A stretch of DNA of 64,000 nucleotides from Bifidobacterium choloepi (GTDB taxonomy: Bacteria; Actinomycetota; Actinomycetes; Actinomycetales; Bifidobacteriaceae): the NCBI RefSeq assembly GCF_010667615.1, contig NZ_VYSG01000001.1, positions 859,649-923,648 on the forward strand, in the 5' to 3' direction. A program made the position numbers and the translations under genes. The notes below the pieces were generated by a model that was not told the origin of the DNA, did no database searches, and saw nothing but the letters and a program-made list of their open reading frames with translations. Of the stretch, positions 9,169-20,000 are shown piece after piece. Within the stretch, counting starts at the first letter, position 1. Each line of letters starts with the position of its first letter.

Positions 9169-9936
9169 TCAGTCGCCGACGAGGTCGACCGGTTCCTTGA
9201 GCTGGATGCCATGCTCGGCAACATAGTCGGAGAGCCATTCGTAGCACTTGACGGTCTGCTCGGCGTTCGCAAGCGCCCGGGCGGCCGGCTGCTTGCCGGC
9301 GCCGGCGCGCCGCAGCAGGTCCTCTTCGGTGTGGGCACTGTCGGACGGGAAGATTTCGTGGTCGATCGCGAGCGGATCGACGGTCGAGTTCATCGGCAGC
9401 CTGACGCCGGCGCGCTGCGCGTTGATCTCCAGGAACGTCTGTTCCTTGCCGACGTTCGGCGCGACGAGCGTATCGTCGCCGACGAAATCGAGGAACTTGT
9501 GCAGCGCGACGTCGACGGCCGGCTGGTCGGCCAGCGTCTTCTCGTCGAGGCCGGTCGATGCGGCGAGATCGTCGGGGATGTCGTCCATGACGGCCGCGCC
9601 GGGGTTGACGAGCAGGCTCACCTTGTCGACCTGCTGGCCGTCGCGCACGCGGACGGCACCGAATTCGAGGATGGACGCGAGGTTCGGATCGTCGCCGGTC
9701 GTCACGAGGTCGATGGCGGTGTAGTTATCGGGCAGTTCGGCGGCATTCGTCTGCTTGCCGAAGCGGGCGTCCGGATTCGTGCGGGCGCCGATCGTGAAGA
9801 AGATCAGCGCGAGCACGCCCCAGCAGACGAACCACCAGACGAAATAGCTGACCGACTCCCCGATCGAGCCGAATCCCCACAATGCCGTCAATGCGAAAAT
9901 CAACGCCAGGACATACCACAGCGTGCGCTTCTTCAT
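9169..9936 (-). CDS. membrane-anchored DnaQ-fold exonuclease-like protein, probably inactive
   Basis: 255 residues. Two hydrophobic segments (~4-22 and ~28-49) anchor a C-terminal domain that aligns by eye with DEDDh 3'-5' exonucleases (DNA polymerase III epsilon type). Family landmarks are all recognisable but mutated. Exo I reads AIDLVTTG where DxETTG is expected, so the Glu is Val. The AHNxxFD motif reads APNVGKE, so His is Pro and Asp is Glu. The HRALxDA motif reads ARALANA, so His is Ala and Asp is Asn. Only the first catalytic Asp remains. The fold is otherwise well preserved (ILEFGAVRVRDGQQVDKVSLLVNPG; GLDEKTLADQPAVDVALHKFLDFVG). The start ATG at 9936 has GGAGG 7 nt upstream. A structural or nucleic-acid-binding role at the membrane is my inference. 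Confidence 0.8.
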   Translation of the reverse strand: MKKRTLWYVLALIFALTALWGFGSIGESVSYFVWWFVCWGVLALIFFTIGARTNPDARFGKQTNAAELPDNYTAIDLVTTGDDPNLASILEFGAVRVRDGQQVDKVSLLVNPGAAVMDDIPDDLAASTGLDEKTLADQPAVDVALHKFLDFVGDDTLVAPNVGKEQTFLEINAQRAGVRLPMNSTVDPLAIDHEIFPSDSAHTEEDLLRRAGAGKQPAARALANAEQTVKCYEWLSDYVAEHGIQLKEPVDLVGD

Positions 9937-10035
9937 GATTTGCCTCCAATGTTGCCAGCCATCATAGGAAGCGACTGCGTGAGAATCCCCGACGTTATTT
10001 CGTAGGCAAAGACGCTGCCAGAGAACGTTCCCAGG

Positions 10036-10071
10036 CGTCGCGAACCCGGGCTCGTGGCCCGAGTTGCGACA
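10036..10071 (-). terminator. palindrome downstream of tRNA-Gly
   Basis: Imperfect family-E palindrome, GTCGCGAACCCGGGC paired with GCCCGAGTTGCGAC. It lies 90 nt past the tRNA-Gly 3' end and before the DnaQ-fold gene and is a plausible terminator. Confidence 0.55.
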
Positions 10072-10160
10072 CCCGGGGAAATGAAAGATACGGACAGCAC
10101 AATGCGGGGAACGGAAGCAAGGAAGAAGCAAAGGTAAAGGAGTACCAGGAAAAAGGAAAA

Positions 10161-10234
10161 TGGAGCGAATGACGGGAATCGAACCCGCGTAATCTGCTTG
10201 GAAGGCAGAGGCTCTACCATTGAGCTACATTCGC
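10161..10234 (-). tRNA. tRNA-Gly (anticodon UCC)
   Basis: Cloverleaf on the minus strand. Acceptor GCGAATG pairs with CATTCGC, the discriminator is T and the CCA is encoded. The D-loop contains AATGGTAGAGC. The anticodon stem-loop is CTGCC-TTCCAA-GCAG with anticodon TCC, and the T-arm reads GCGGGTTCGATTCCCGT. It reads GGA (and probably GGG) glycine codons. Confidence 0.96.
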
Positions 10235-10274
10235 GACTGTCCCCGCGGCCGGGGCCGCAAGACAACGTGTGCCA

Positions 10275-10739
10275 TTATACACAGCGACACGTCCGCCGTC
10301 CAGTCGGTGACGTCAGGATCGCGACGGCGGAGGCGACGGGGCCGTCGTGGGAGAGGGACAGGTGCCAGCTGACGTCGGGAAGTTGCAACGATTCGCGCAG
10401 CGTCATCTCGGTCTCGCCTGACAACACGACGTGCGGGACTCCCCTGCTGTCGTCGAGGATCTCGATCGCCGCCCAGGGCGTGTTGTCAACGGTGTAGGGA
10501 GGTTCGAACGATTCCTGCGCCGCGGCCTCGCACCACGCCTTGATGACCGATTCCTTGCCTGCCCACTTTGCGGCAAGATGGACGGCGAGGCCGTCGGCCT
10601 TGAGCTCGGCGCGCTGCGCAGCCTGCGTCCACTCGCGCGTCGAAAAGAGACGGCGAAGTCCGCATTGCCGGACCGGCATAGCGAGGTCCTCCGCAAAGTC
10701 GTCGAGTGCAACGATATCGTGGCCGAGACCAAGAATCAC
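10275..10739 (-). CDS. acpS: holo-[acyl-carrier-protein] synthase
   Basis: 154 residues. AcpS transfers 4'-phosphopantetheine from CoA to the ACP serine, here presumably the ACP domain of the adjacent FAS I. The N-terminal motif VILGLGHDIVALDDFAE carries the Mg-binding Asp. The WAGKESVIKAW motif (~65-76) carries the catalytic-region Glu and Lys. HLSLSHDGPVASAVA near the C-terminus is the usual AcpS end. GTG at 10739 is chosen because GAGGAGG lies 8 nt upstream. It is the last gene after fas in the same orientation, separated by a 270-bp repeat cluster. In actinobacteria the phosphopantetheinyl transferase is separate from FAS I, which fits. Confidence 0.93.
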   Translation of the reverse strand: MILGLGHDIVALDDFAEDLAMPVRQCGLRRLFSTREWTQAAQRAELKADGLAVHLAAKWAGKESVIKAWCEAAAQESFEPPYTVDNTPWAAIEILDDSRGVPHVVLSGETEMTLRESLQLPDVSWHLSLSHDGPVASAVAILTSPTGRRTCRCV

Positions 10740-10770
10740 AGTGGATACCTCCTCAAAGGCACGTACGGAC

Positions 10771-11033
10771 AAAGCTCCCTGGCGTACACCGCGGAAATAT
10801 GCAAACGCGAGCGAGCGAGCGTTTGCTTCCTTTCCGGGAGCTGGCGGCGTAGCCGCCTGAGGGTCGACCGCCGATGCTGCCGCCAGGCAGCGAGAGCGCG
10901 CTGGAAGGCGGGTGAATCCGTAGAACTCAAGTTTGACGATTCGGCCGCCTTCCAGCGCGTCCGCGTCGCTTCGCGACGACGGCCGGTCGACCCTCAGCCT
11001 CGCTTCGCTCGGCAGCTCCCTTCCAGGGAGCTT
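10771..11033. repeat. compound palindromic repeat (family B) between fas and acpS
   Basis: At least two family-B units. The right one ends in AGCTCCC-TTCCA-GGGAGCT (11014-11032), 7 nt from the fas stop codon, preceded by GTCGACCCTCAGCC and CTCGCTTCGCTCGG. The left unit starts AAAGCTCCCTGG at 10771 and contains AAACGCGAGCG / CGAGCGTTTGC arms, then GGCGGCGTAGCCGCC and GAGGGTCGACCGCCGA. It is highly self-complementary and could attenuate fas-to-acpS read-through. Confidence 0.8.
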
Positions 11034-11038
11034 TTATG

Positions 11039-14000
11039 CTACATCTCGAAGTAGCCGCTCGCTCCCAGGCGGGCATCCGGGTCGAGGAGCATCGCCTTCT
11101 CCACCTCGTGGGCGTTGTAGCCGTGACGGTCCTCGCGGAAGCGACGGTTGTCGATCGGCTCGTACAGCGCGGCGCGGCCCATCATGCCTTCCTGCAGGTG
11201 GCGCTGGCCCGCGGCGAGTCGCTCGTTGGCCCGCGAGCGCCATTCCTCCAGCGCGTCCGGACTCTCGGTCGCGGCGACGGCGGCCTCGAAGGCGCCGGGA
11301 TGCACGAGGGCGACGAAGCCGGAGACGTGGCCGAAGCCGAGCGAGGTCGCCAGCGCGGCCTTGACGGTGCCGCGGGCGCCCAGGTCGAGCGGCTTGCGCA
11401 GCCAGACCATCAGGTCGTCACCGGCGAGCTTCGGGTCGACGCATTCGAGCGACGCGTTGGCCGGAACCACGCCGCTCTTGAACAGCTGCGTGATGCCGTT
11501 GACCTGGAAGATCGCGGCGCCGCCCTTCGCGTGGCCGGTCAGCGTCTTCTGCGAGATGACGAACAGCGGGTTGCCGTCGGAGCGCCCGATCGCGTGGGCG
11601 AGCGTGTTGTGCAGCTCGGATTCGTTCGGATCGTTGGCGTTCGTGGACGTGTCGTGCTTGGAGACGACGGCGATATCGTCGGCCGAAACGCCGAGCCGGG
11701 CCAGGTCGCGAACCAGCTTCGACGACTTGCCGCCCATGCCGGCCGCGAGCGCGCCGAGTCCCGGAGCCGGGATCGACGTGTGCGCACCGTCGGCGTACGA
11801 GTGCACGAAGCCGACGACGCCGGCGACCGGCAGGCCCATCTTCAGCGCGATGTCGCCGCGCGTCAGCAGGACGGTGCCGCCGCCCTGCGACTCGACGAAG
11901 CCGCCGCGGCGACGGTCGTTGGCGCGCGAGAAGAACCGCGCGTCGATGCCCTTGCCGTACATCTCCTCGGAGTTGGCGGTGGCGTTCATGTTGCCGAAGC
12001 CGATCACCGATTCCACGCCAATGTCGTCGATCGCGCCGGTGACGACGAAGTCGGCCTTGCCGAGCGCAATCTTGTCGACGCCTTCCTCGAGCGAGACGGC
12101 GGCGGTCGCGCAGGCGGACACCGGCTGGATCATGTTGCCGTAGCCGCCGATGTAGCTCTGCATGACGTGCGCGGCGACGACGTTCGGCAGCGCCTCCTGC
12201 AGAATGTCGGTCGGGATCTCGTGGTTGAGGAACCGGTCGAGGTACAGCTTGCGCATCGACGACATGCCGCCGAAGCCGGTGCCCTGCGTCGACGCGACCA
12301 TCGACGGGTGGACGGCCTCCAGGATCTCCGCCGGCGTGAAGCCCGCGGACAGGTACGCGTCGACGGTCGTCACGATGTTCCACAGCGCGATTTCGTCGAC
12401 GTCGCCGACCATCGACGCCGGGATACCCCAGCGGGTCGGGTCGAAGCCGTCGGGGAACTGGCCGCCGACGGTGCGGGTCATCGCGGCACGGCGCGGCACG
12501 CGGATCATCGAGCCGGCGTGACGGGTGACGAGCCACTCGCCGGTTTCCGTATCCTCCGCGACGGAAGTGTGCTCCTCGTCCATCATGACGTATTCATCGG
12601 CGGCGGCCTTCGTCGGGACGGAGAAGGTGACGTCGTGGTCGAGATAGACTTCGGCTTCCTCCTCGTCGGTGCCGTCGCGGTAGTCGGATCCCATGCCGGT
12701 TTCGAACGGCCGGACGCCGGAGCGGGCCACGACGTCGTCGTGGTAGCGCTCGGCGATGTCTTCTTCCGGCACCAGGTTGCCGTCAACGTCGTACCAGCCC
12801 GGCTTCGGAGAATCCTGCCAGGTGACCAGTCCCATGTTCCACGCGAGTTCCAGCACGGCGCCGGCAGACAGCTTGCACGATCCGTCCGGTTCGATGCCCA
12901 GCTCGGCCTCGAAGCGGGTGCGACCCGAGCCCCACGGTCCGAGCTCGCCGATCGAGACGATGACGATCTCGTCCTCCGGACGGGCGGTGACGCCGGTCCA
13001 CTCATCGAGGTTCACGGCCGCCTGCGCCGGCACATGCGGCGTAGGCAGCGCCTTGATGGCGACATCGGCGTGTGCCGCGCGTGCCGCGGACGCCTCCGTA
13101 ACTCCCTCTTCTTCAGGGATCGGCGAGGCGAAGCCGAGCCGGTGGGAGTTCGCAAGGCCGCTGGTACGCGACGTACCCTCACCTTCCAGCCCGGTGGCGA
13201 ACTCCCCCCGCTTCGCCTGCGGCTCAGCGACCCCCTCCAAGGAAGGGGTCAGGGAGGCCGCGGCGGCGTCCGCTTCCGCCTCCGCACGGAGGGCCTTGAT
13301 GTCGATCGGGGAATCGCCCAGTCCGCCGGTAAGGTCTGCGTCGATCGGACCGTGCTCGGCGGCCTGGCGGCGTGCGTCCTCGGTGGCGAGCTTGAGCAGC
13401 TCGGCCGCGATCTCCTCGGTGGAGTACGTGCGCAGGCCGTGGCGTTCGACGACCTCGACGAGCGGATCGTTGCCGCCCATCAGGCCGGTGCCGCGCACCC
13501 AGCCGATCCTCGGGTGGGCGAACGTGACGCGATCCGACCAGTCCTTCTCGGCGTGGGCGCGGTTGACGATCGCGTCGAACGCCGACTTGACTTCGCCGTA
13601 CGCGCCGTCGCCGCCGAAGATGCCGCGGTTCGGCGAGCCCGGCAGCACGACGTGCAGCCGGTGCTGGACGTGCGTGTTCTCGCCGATCTTCGCAAGGCCG
13701 GCGATCGCGCGCTCGACGCCCCAGAGCATCAGGCGCGCCTGCGACTCGAACAGCTCGCCGGAGTCGGCCATCGTGCCGTGGACCGGCGGCGCGGCGAACG
13801 GGAAGAACAGCGTCGGCTCGTACGCCGGCTTGAGCACCGTCGTCGTCGCGCCGGACGTCTTCTTCTGTTCCGATCCGACCCACTCGACAAGCGCGTCGAC
13901 ATCGCGGTAGCTCGACAGGTTCGCCGGCACGAGCCACAGCCTGGCGTCGGCCGTCGCGTGCGTGCGGTACGCCTGCTGCGCCCACCGCTTCATCGACGGC

Positions 14001-17000
14001 TTGAACGAATGCGACGTCGCGATGACGGTCGCGCCGCCCGCAAGCAGTCCGCAGACCACCTGCGCCGCAATGGAGTTCGGCGCCACGCCGGTGACCACCG
14101 CGACCACGCCGCGGAAGTCAGCTGATCCATTGGCGCCCGCTGCCGCGGGCGCGTCGACCCTCAGGCTCGCTTCGCTCGCCAGCTCCCTTCCAGGGAGCTT
14201 GTTTCCGGTTGCGTTCGCCGAACCGCTCGCGTTACCGTCCGAGCTCCCTGGAAGGGAGCTGTCAGCCGAAGGCTGACTGAGGGTCGACGCGGCGGCGTCA
14301 GCCGCCGCCAGCGGACCAGCTGCTTCGCGGGCGATGTCCTCGAAGCGGGCGGCCAGAGCTTCCTCGCCATTCTTCGCGGCCAAGCCGGCGTAGTACTTCG
14401 CCTGGGCAGCGACGGCGGAACCGGCGCCGGCGAAGCTGCCGCCGAGGGCGGCGAGGTCGCCGTTGAAGTAGGCGCGAGCGAGGTCCTCGCGGGCGGTGGC
14501 CCAGCGGTCGTCGAACAGGATCGCCTTGGCGGCGTCGAAACGAGGCGCCACCTGCTGCGGCCAGTCGGAGCCGAGTTCGGCCTCGACGGCGGCGACAATG
14601 GCGGACGATTCGTCCTCGTCATCGGCCACGACCGGCGCGGCGACGCCGAGCTGGCCGAGGATGTACTTGGCCGTGTTGGCGAGGATGCCGGTTTCGCCGG
14701 TGACCTGCGCCGCGAACGCGTCGAGCGCGGCCGAGTCGACGACGGCACCGCCTGCGGCGCCACCCGCGGAGGCCATCGAGACGGCGACCCCGTTGGCGGC
14801 GGCCACCTGCTGGACGGCGGCGTCGATCAGCTCGTTGGCGGCGGAGGCGTTCGACGCGCTCGTCGCCGGCAGCGTCTGCAGGTCGCCGCCGCGGCCGGAT
14901 GCGTCCTCGCGGGTGCCGAGTACCAGGGCCGCGACGACGTGGTGGGCCCAGTCGACCGACAGGCCCCAGGTTTCCGTCACGCGCTTCTCGATGGCCGGCA
15001 GCTTGACGCCGGCGGCGCCGAACATGCCGCGCACGCGGTCGCGGACGATGTCGGACAGGACCGGGCCGAACGCCTTGTAGTTCGGGGCGACCTTGTCGAC
15101 GAGGGCGGACAGCGCGTCGATCGACGCGTCGGCCGCGCCGTCGACGCTGGCCACGCCGAGCTCGGACGAGATGTCCATCAGCAGCTGGTTGCGCCGCGAC
15201 GAGACGCCGTTGGTCAGCGTGTCCGTCGTGTCCTGGCCGCCGATCTGGTCCGGACGGACCTTGGCCGCATACGCCAGCAGCATGGCGATGGCGTCGTGGG
15301 CCTTGAACGGCAAGTCGCCGGCGGGAGCGCCGGAAGTCGGAGCAGCGGCAGCCTGTGTACCCACCCCCTCTTCAGAGGGGGTCGAAACCGCGGAGCGGTT
15401 TCGGGGGGAGTCCGCGGCGCCAGCCGCGGAACCAGCCTTGTTGGAACCGTCACCTTCCAGCGGGGACTCCCCCCGCTTCGCCTGCGGCTCAGCGACCCCC
15501 TCTGAAGAGGGGGTTGGCACGACTTCGGTTTCCTCAAAGTCGTCCTCGTCCACCAGCGAGTCGGAGTCGGTCATGTAGACGCGGGCTTCGTCGCGGCCGA
15601 CGTTGTAGACGGTCACGTTGCGGCCGGCGAATTCCGGCAGGCGCAGCGTCTTCGTGCCGAGGTTCGCCAGGGTCGGGCTGTTGCCGAGGCCGACCTCGAC
15701 GTATTCCTCGACGCCGAGGCCGCCCTGGGCGCGGTCGCCGAACAGCAGCGCCTGCGTCTCGATCCAGCGGACCGGCGAGGCGAACTGCCACGACAGCAGC
15801 TCGGTGAGCAGCAGGCGGCCGAGCTTCTGGTCATCGGCGGCGTAGGCGTCCCAGACGGACGAATCGTTCAGCGCTTCGGAGATCCTGCGCGACGGCACGA
15901 CGTCGAGAATCTTCCGCGCGAATTCTTTCGTCATCTCGAACGGCACGGCGACGAGGTTCGGAATGTAGCGTCCCTCCAGCGCGCCGCGGTAGTCGATGTA
16001 CTGCGGCAGCAGCGCGTCGAGCTTGTCGCGGAACTCCTCGACGCCCTTGCGCAGCAGCGTCGAGTGGAACGGCACGTCGATGCCCGGCACAAGCATGAAC
16101 GCCTTCTTGCCGCCGTATTCGGCAACGCGGCGGTCGGAGTCGGCGGCGAGCGCCTTGAGGCCGGCGATCGTGCCGGCGATGGCGTACTGCTGGCCGGCGA
16201 GGTTGTAGTTGACGATCTCGAGGAACTCGCCGGACGCCTCGGCCACCGACGCGACGTACTCCTTGACGTGCGCGTCGTCGACGCCGAACTGGTTCGGACG
16301 GAGGGCGCCCATGCGGTAGTTCGAACGGCCCTGCTCGTCGCGGTCGATGAGGTGGTGCATCGTCGAGCCACGGTGGAAGACGAGCTCCAGCACCGTCTCG
16401 AGCGGAATGACGCGGCCGAACGAGCTCAGCGCGTTGTATTCGCCGAGCGAGTGGCCGGCGAAGTAGGCCGGCGTGATGTCGGCGCCGGCTTCGCGCAGGC
16501 GGGCGGTCTGCGCGAACGCGACCGTCGCGAGCGCCACCTGCGTGAACTGCGTCAGGTTGAGCAGGCCTTCCGGGTGGCGGTAGGTCACGCCGTTGGCAGT
16601 CAGTTCGGTCGGGTTATCGCGGACGACGGCGAGGATGGAGAAGCCGAGCTTGTCGCGGGTGAGCTTGTCGGCGCGCTCCCACACGTCGCGGGCGGCCGGC
16701 GACTGGGCGCGCTCGTCCAGCACCATGCCCTGCTGCTGGATGCCCTGGCCCGGGTAGACGAACGCGGAGATGGGGGCGCGGGTGATCGCTGTTGCACGGG
16801 ACACGATGTTGCCGTCGATGCGGCAGGTGACCTCGAGCACCAGTCCGCCGTGGGCCACGCGGCCGATGCGCTCGACCGAGATGTCCACGACGTCGTCGAG
16901 CTGCACCATGCCGTACATGTTGTAGGTCCAGCCTTCGATCTCGTAGTGCATGCCCTTGTCGTCCATCGCCTGCACGGCGTGCTGGGCGGTGGCGGACAGC

Positions 17001-20000
17001 CACATGCCGTGGACGAGCGGCTGGAACAGGCCGGAAATCGCGGCGCCGCGGGCCGACGTGTGGATCGGATTGAAGTCGCCGGACGTGCGGGCGAACGCCG
17101 TCATCTCGTGCGGCGCGGCGACGCGGACACGGCGGATGAGGCGGCGCGGCGTCGAGACGATCTCGACCGGCTCGCCGGCTTCCCGCTTGAATTCGACGAC
17201 GTCGCCGTAGTCGGCGGCCGGCGCCGGAAGTTCCTTCGAGTACGCGCGGCCGCGGATCGCGAAGCGTTCGGTCTCGCGGGCCAGCAGCGTGCCGTCGGCG
17301 GCGCGGTGTTCCACGTGAATCGTGACGACTCGTCCGGAAGCCGACTCGAAGTACGGTTCGGCCCAACTCGTCAGGGCGACGGTCTCGCCGACGTGGGCGA
17401 GCAGCTCGTCGTCGTCGACTTCCAGCTCGATCAGGTGGTCGAGGTGGACGGCGTTGAGCAGTCCCTCGATGACCGGATAGCCGTCGACGTACACGGAGCC
17501 GAGCGCCGCGTAGATCGCCGGCCATGCCGGGCCGACGAGGGCGTCGGGCACGATGCGCGCGTCGATGAGCTCGCCGTTCTTCGCGACCTGCGAGATCGCG
17601 CGGCCGGTCGCGGCTTCGTGGTCGGCGCCGAGGTTGGCGGACAGCGTGTACGATGCATGCGCCACGCCGAACGGGAACGCTTCGGTGTCGCCCGTCAGGT
17701 CGATTTCCGGCATCGCCGTCAGCTTGTCGCCGGTGATGGCCGTGTTGCCGATGCCGGCCGTGTCCGCCAGCATGCGGCAGACGTGTTCGGGCAGGCGCTC
17801 GCGGTCGACGACCGGCACGAATCCGGTCGGGTCTTCCGCGACATTGAGCGGAATGACGATGTCGCGCACGGCGTGCTTCGACGTGCCGCCGTCCGGATCG
17901 TTGTCCCAGAATGTGTCGAGATGGATGTCGAGGTCGAACTTGAGCGGATCGTCGTCGACGGTCTTGAGCTCGTAGTTCGTCTCGTCGTCCCCGGAACCGT
18001 AGGCCGGGTTGTCCATCAGGTGCCCCACCCACGAAATATGCGGCGACTTGCGGATGAAGTCGGCCGGGTCCTTCGCGTCGCCGAGCATGGCGAACGCAAC
18101 TTCCCTGACCCCCTCTTCAGAGGGGGTCGAAACCGCGGAGCGGTTTCGGGGGGAGTCCGTGGCGACAGCCGCGGAACCGGCCTGGTCAGAAGCGTCACCT
18201 TCCAGCGGGGACTCCCCCCGGCTCGGCTTCGCTTCGCCGACCCCCTCTGAAGAGGGGGTCAGGGAGGCGCGATTCACCATCGCGGCCTCGAACCGGCCGA
18301 GGATGTCGGCGACGGGCTCGTCGACGGTCGTGATGCCGGCGACGGAGATCGGGCCGGGGATGATGCGGACGGAATCGGCGGAATAGCGGGGATCCTCGGA
18401 CTGCCAGAGCTGGTCCTGGCCCCACCAGCGCAGCAGGTCGTGGTCGATGGCCGGGACGAACGGCATCGGCTTCGGGTATTCGCGGACGAGCGTCGTGAAC
18501 CACGCCTCGTCGACCGGGACGATCTTCAGCTCGTCCACGACGGGATACGTCGCGCGCAGGAGAGCGATCGCGGCGGACGGATCGTGCTCGACGTCCTCGC
18601 GACGGCCGAACAGCGGCGTGAACTCGCCCGACTCCTGGTCGACGACGCGAGCCTCGATGCGCTGCAGCAGGTGCAGGAAGCGATCGGCGTACGTCTCGTC
18701 GACCCACGGGAACGCGAGCTCGGCGAACCGGTCGGCCCACTGGCCGTACGTCATGTCGGCGAGGTCGCCGAAGTACGGCTTCGCGGTGGCGTTCAGGGCC
18801 TCGATGATCTCGTCGCGGCGCGCCTCGAGTTCTTCCGGATGCTTCATGACGTGGACGAGCAGGCGGCCGCAGCGAGCCGACGAGTTCTCGAGTTCGTAGA
18901 TGTCGGCGTGCAGGTGCGACAGGCCGGACGCGACGCCGCCGACGGAACCGAGCGCCGGCACCCAGCGCTCGCCGAGCGGCGCGAAGACGTCGACTTCCTC
19001 GACCCCTTCTTCAGAGGGGGTCGAAACCGCGGAGCGGTTTCGGGGGGAGTTCGCGGCGCCAGCCGCGTCCGAGCCGAAGCCCTGCGTCTCGACGAGGAGC
19101 TGCTTGACTTCCGGCGACGTGTGCGCTTCCTTCGCCGTCATGACGGCGGTGCCGACGAGGACGCCGTCGACCGGCATCGCCGGACGGTCGTAGGCGCGCG
19201 CCCACTCGCCGGAGATGTAGTCGGCCGCGCGTTCCGGCGTGCCGATGCCGCCGCCGGCGACGAGGACGAGGTTGTCCTGCTCGCGCACGTCGGCGTACGT
19301 CGTCAGCAGCAGGTCGTCGAGCGACTCCCAGCTGTGGTGGCCGCCGGCGGAGCCGCCCTCGACCTGCATCAGGATCGTCGTCGGCGCGACGGCCCTGGCG
19401 ATCCGGACGACCTGCCGGATCTGCTCGACGGTGCCGGGCTTGAACGCGACGTACGGGAAGCCGTCGTCGTTGAGCTGCCTGATGAGATCCCGGGCCTCGT
19501 CGAGCTCGGGGATGCCGGCGGAGACGACGACGCCGTCGATCGGCGCGCCGGACTCGCGCTTCTTCGACACGATCCGTTGCGAGCCGAACTGCAGGTTCCA
19601 CAGGTAGCGATCCATGAACATCGCGTTGAACTCGATCGTGCGGCCTTCTTCCAGCTGCTCCTCGAGCGCGTCCATGTGACGGTCGAACACGTCGGCCGTG
19701 ACCTGGCCGCCTCCGGCCAGCTCGGCCCAGTAGCCGGCGTTGGCCGCCGCGGCGACGAGCTCCGGCTCGACCGTCGTCGGCGTCATGCCCGCCAGCAGCA
19801 CCGGCGGCTTGCCGGTCAGGCGCGTGAACTTGGTGTCCAGCTTGCGTCCCGCCGGCGTCTCGATGACGCGCGGCGCGAACCGCGACCAGTCCTGCAGCTT
19901 GGTGAGCTGCTTCGCCCCGACTCCCTCTTCAGAGGGGGTCGAAATTCCGAAGGAATTTCGGGGGGAGTCCGCGGCGCCAGCCGCGGAAACGGCTTTGTCG

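Noticed and set aside
11036..14125. Very long plus-strand open frame antisense to fas (also 16064-18250, 18440-20062, 20078-20953)
   Set aside because: Products are Arg/Asp/Val-rich with no recognisable domain. They mirror fas in a high-GC3 genome and lack RBS; the fas frame carries every known motif.
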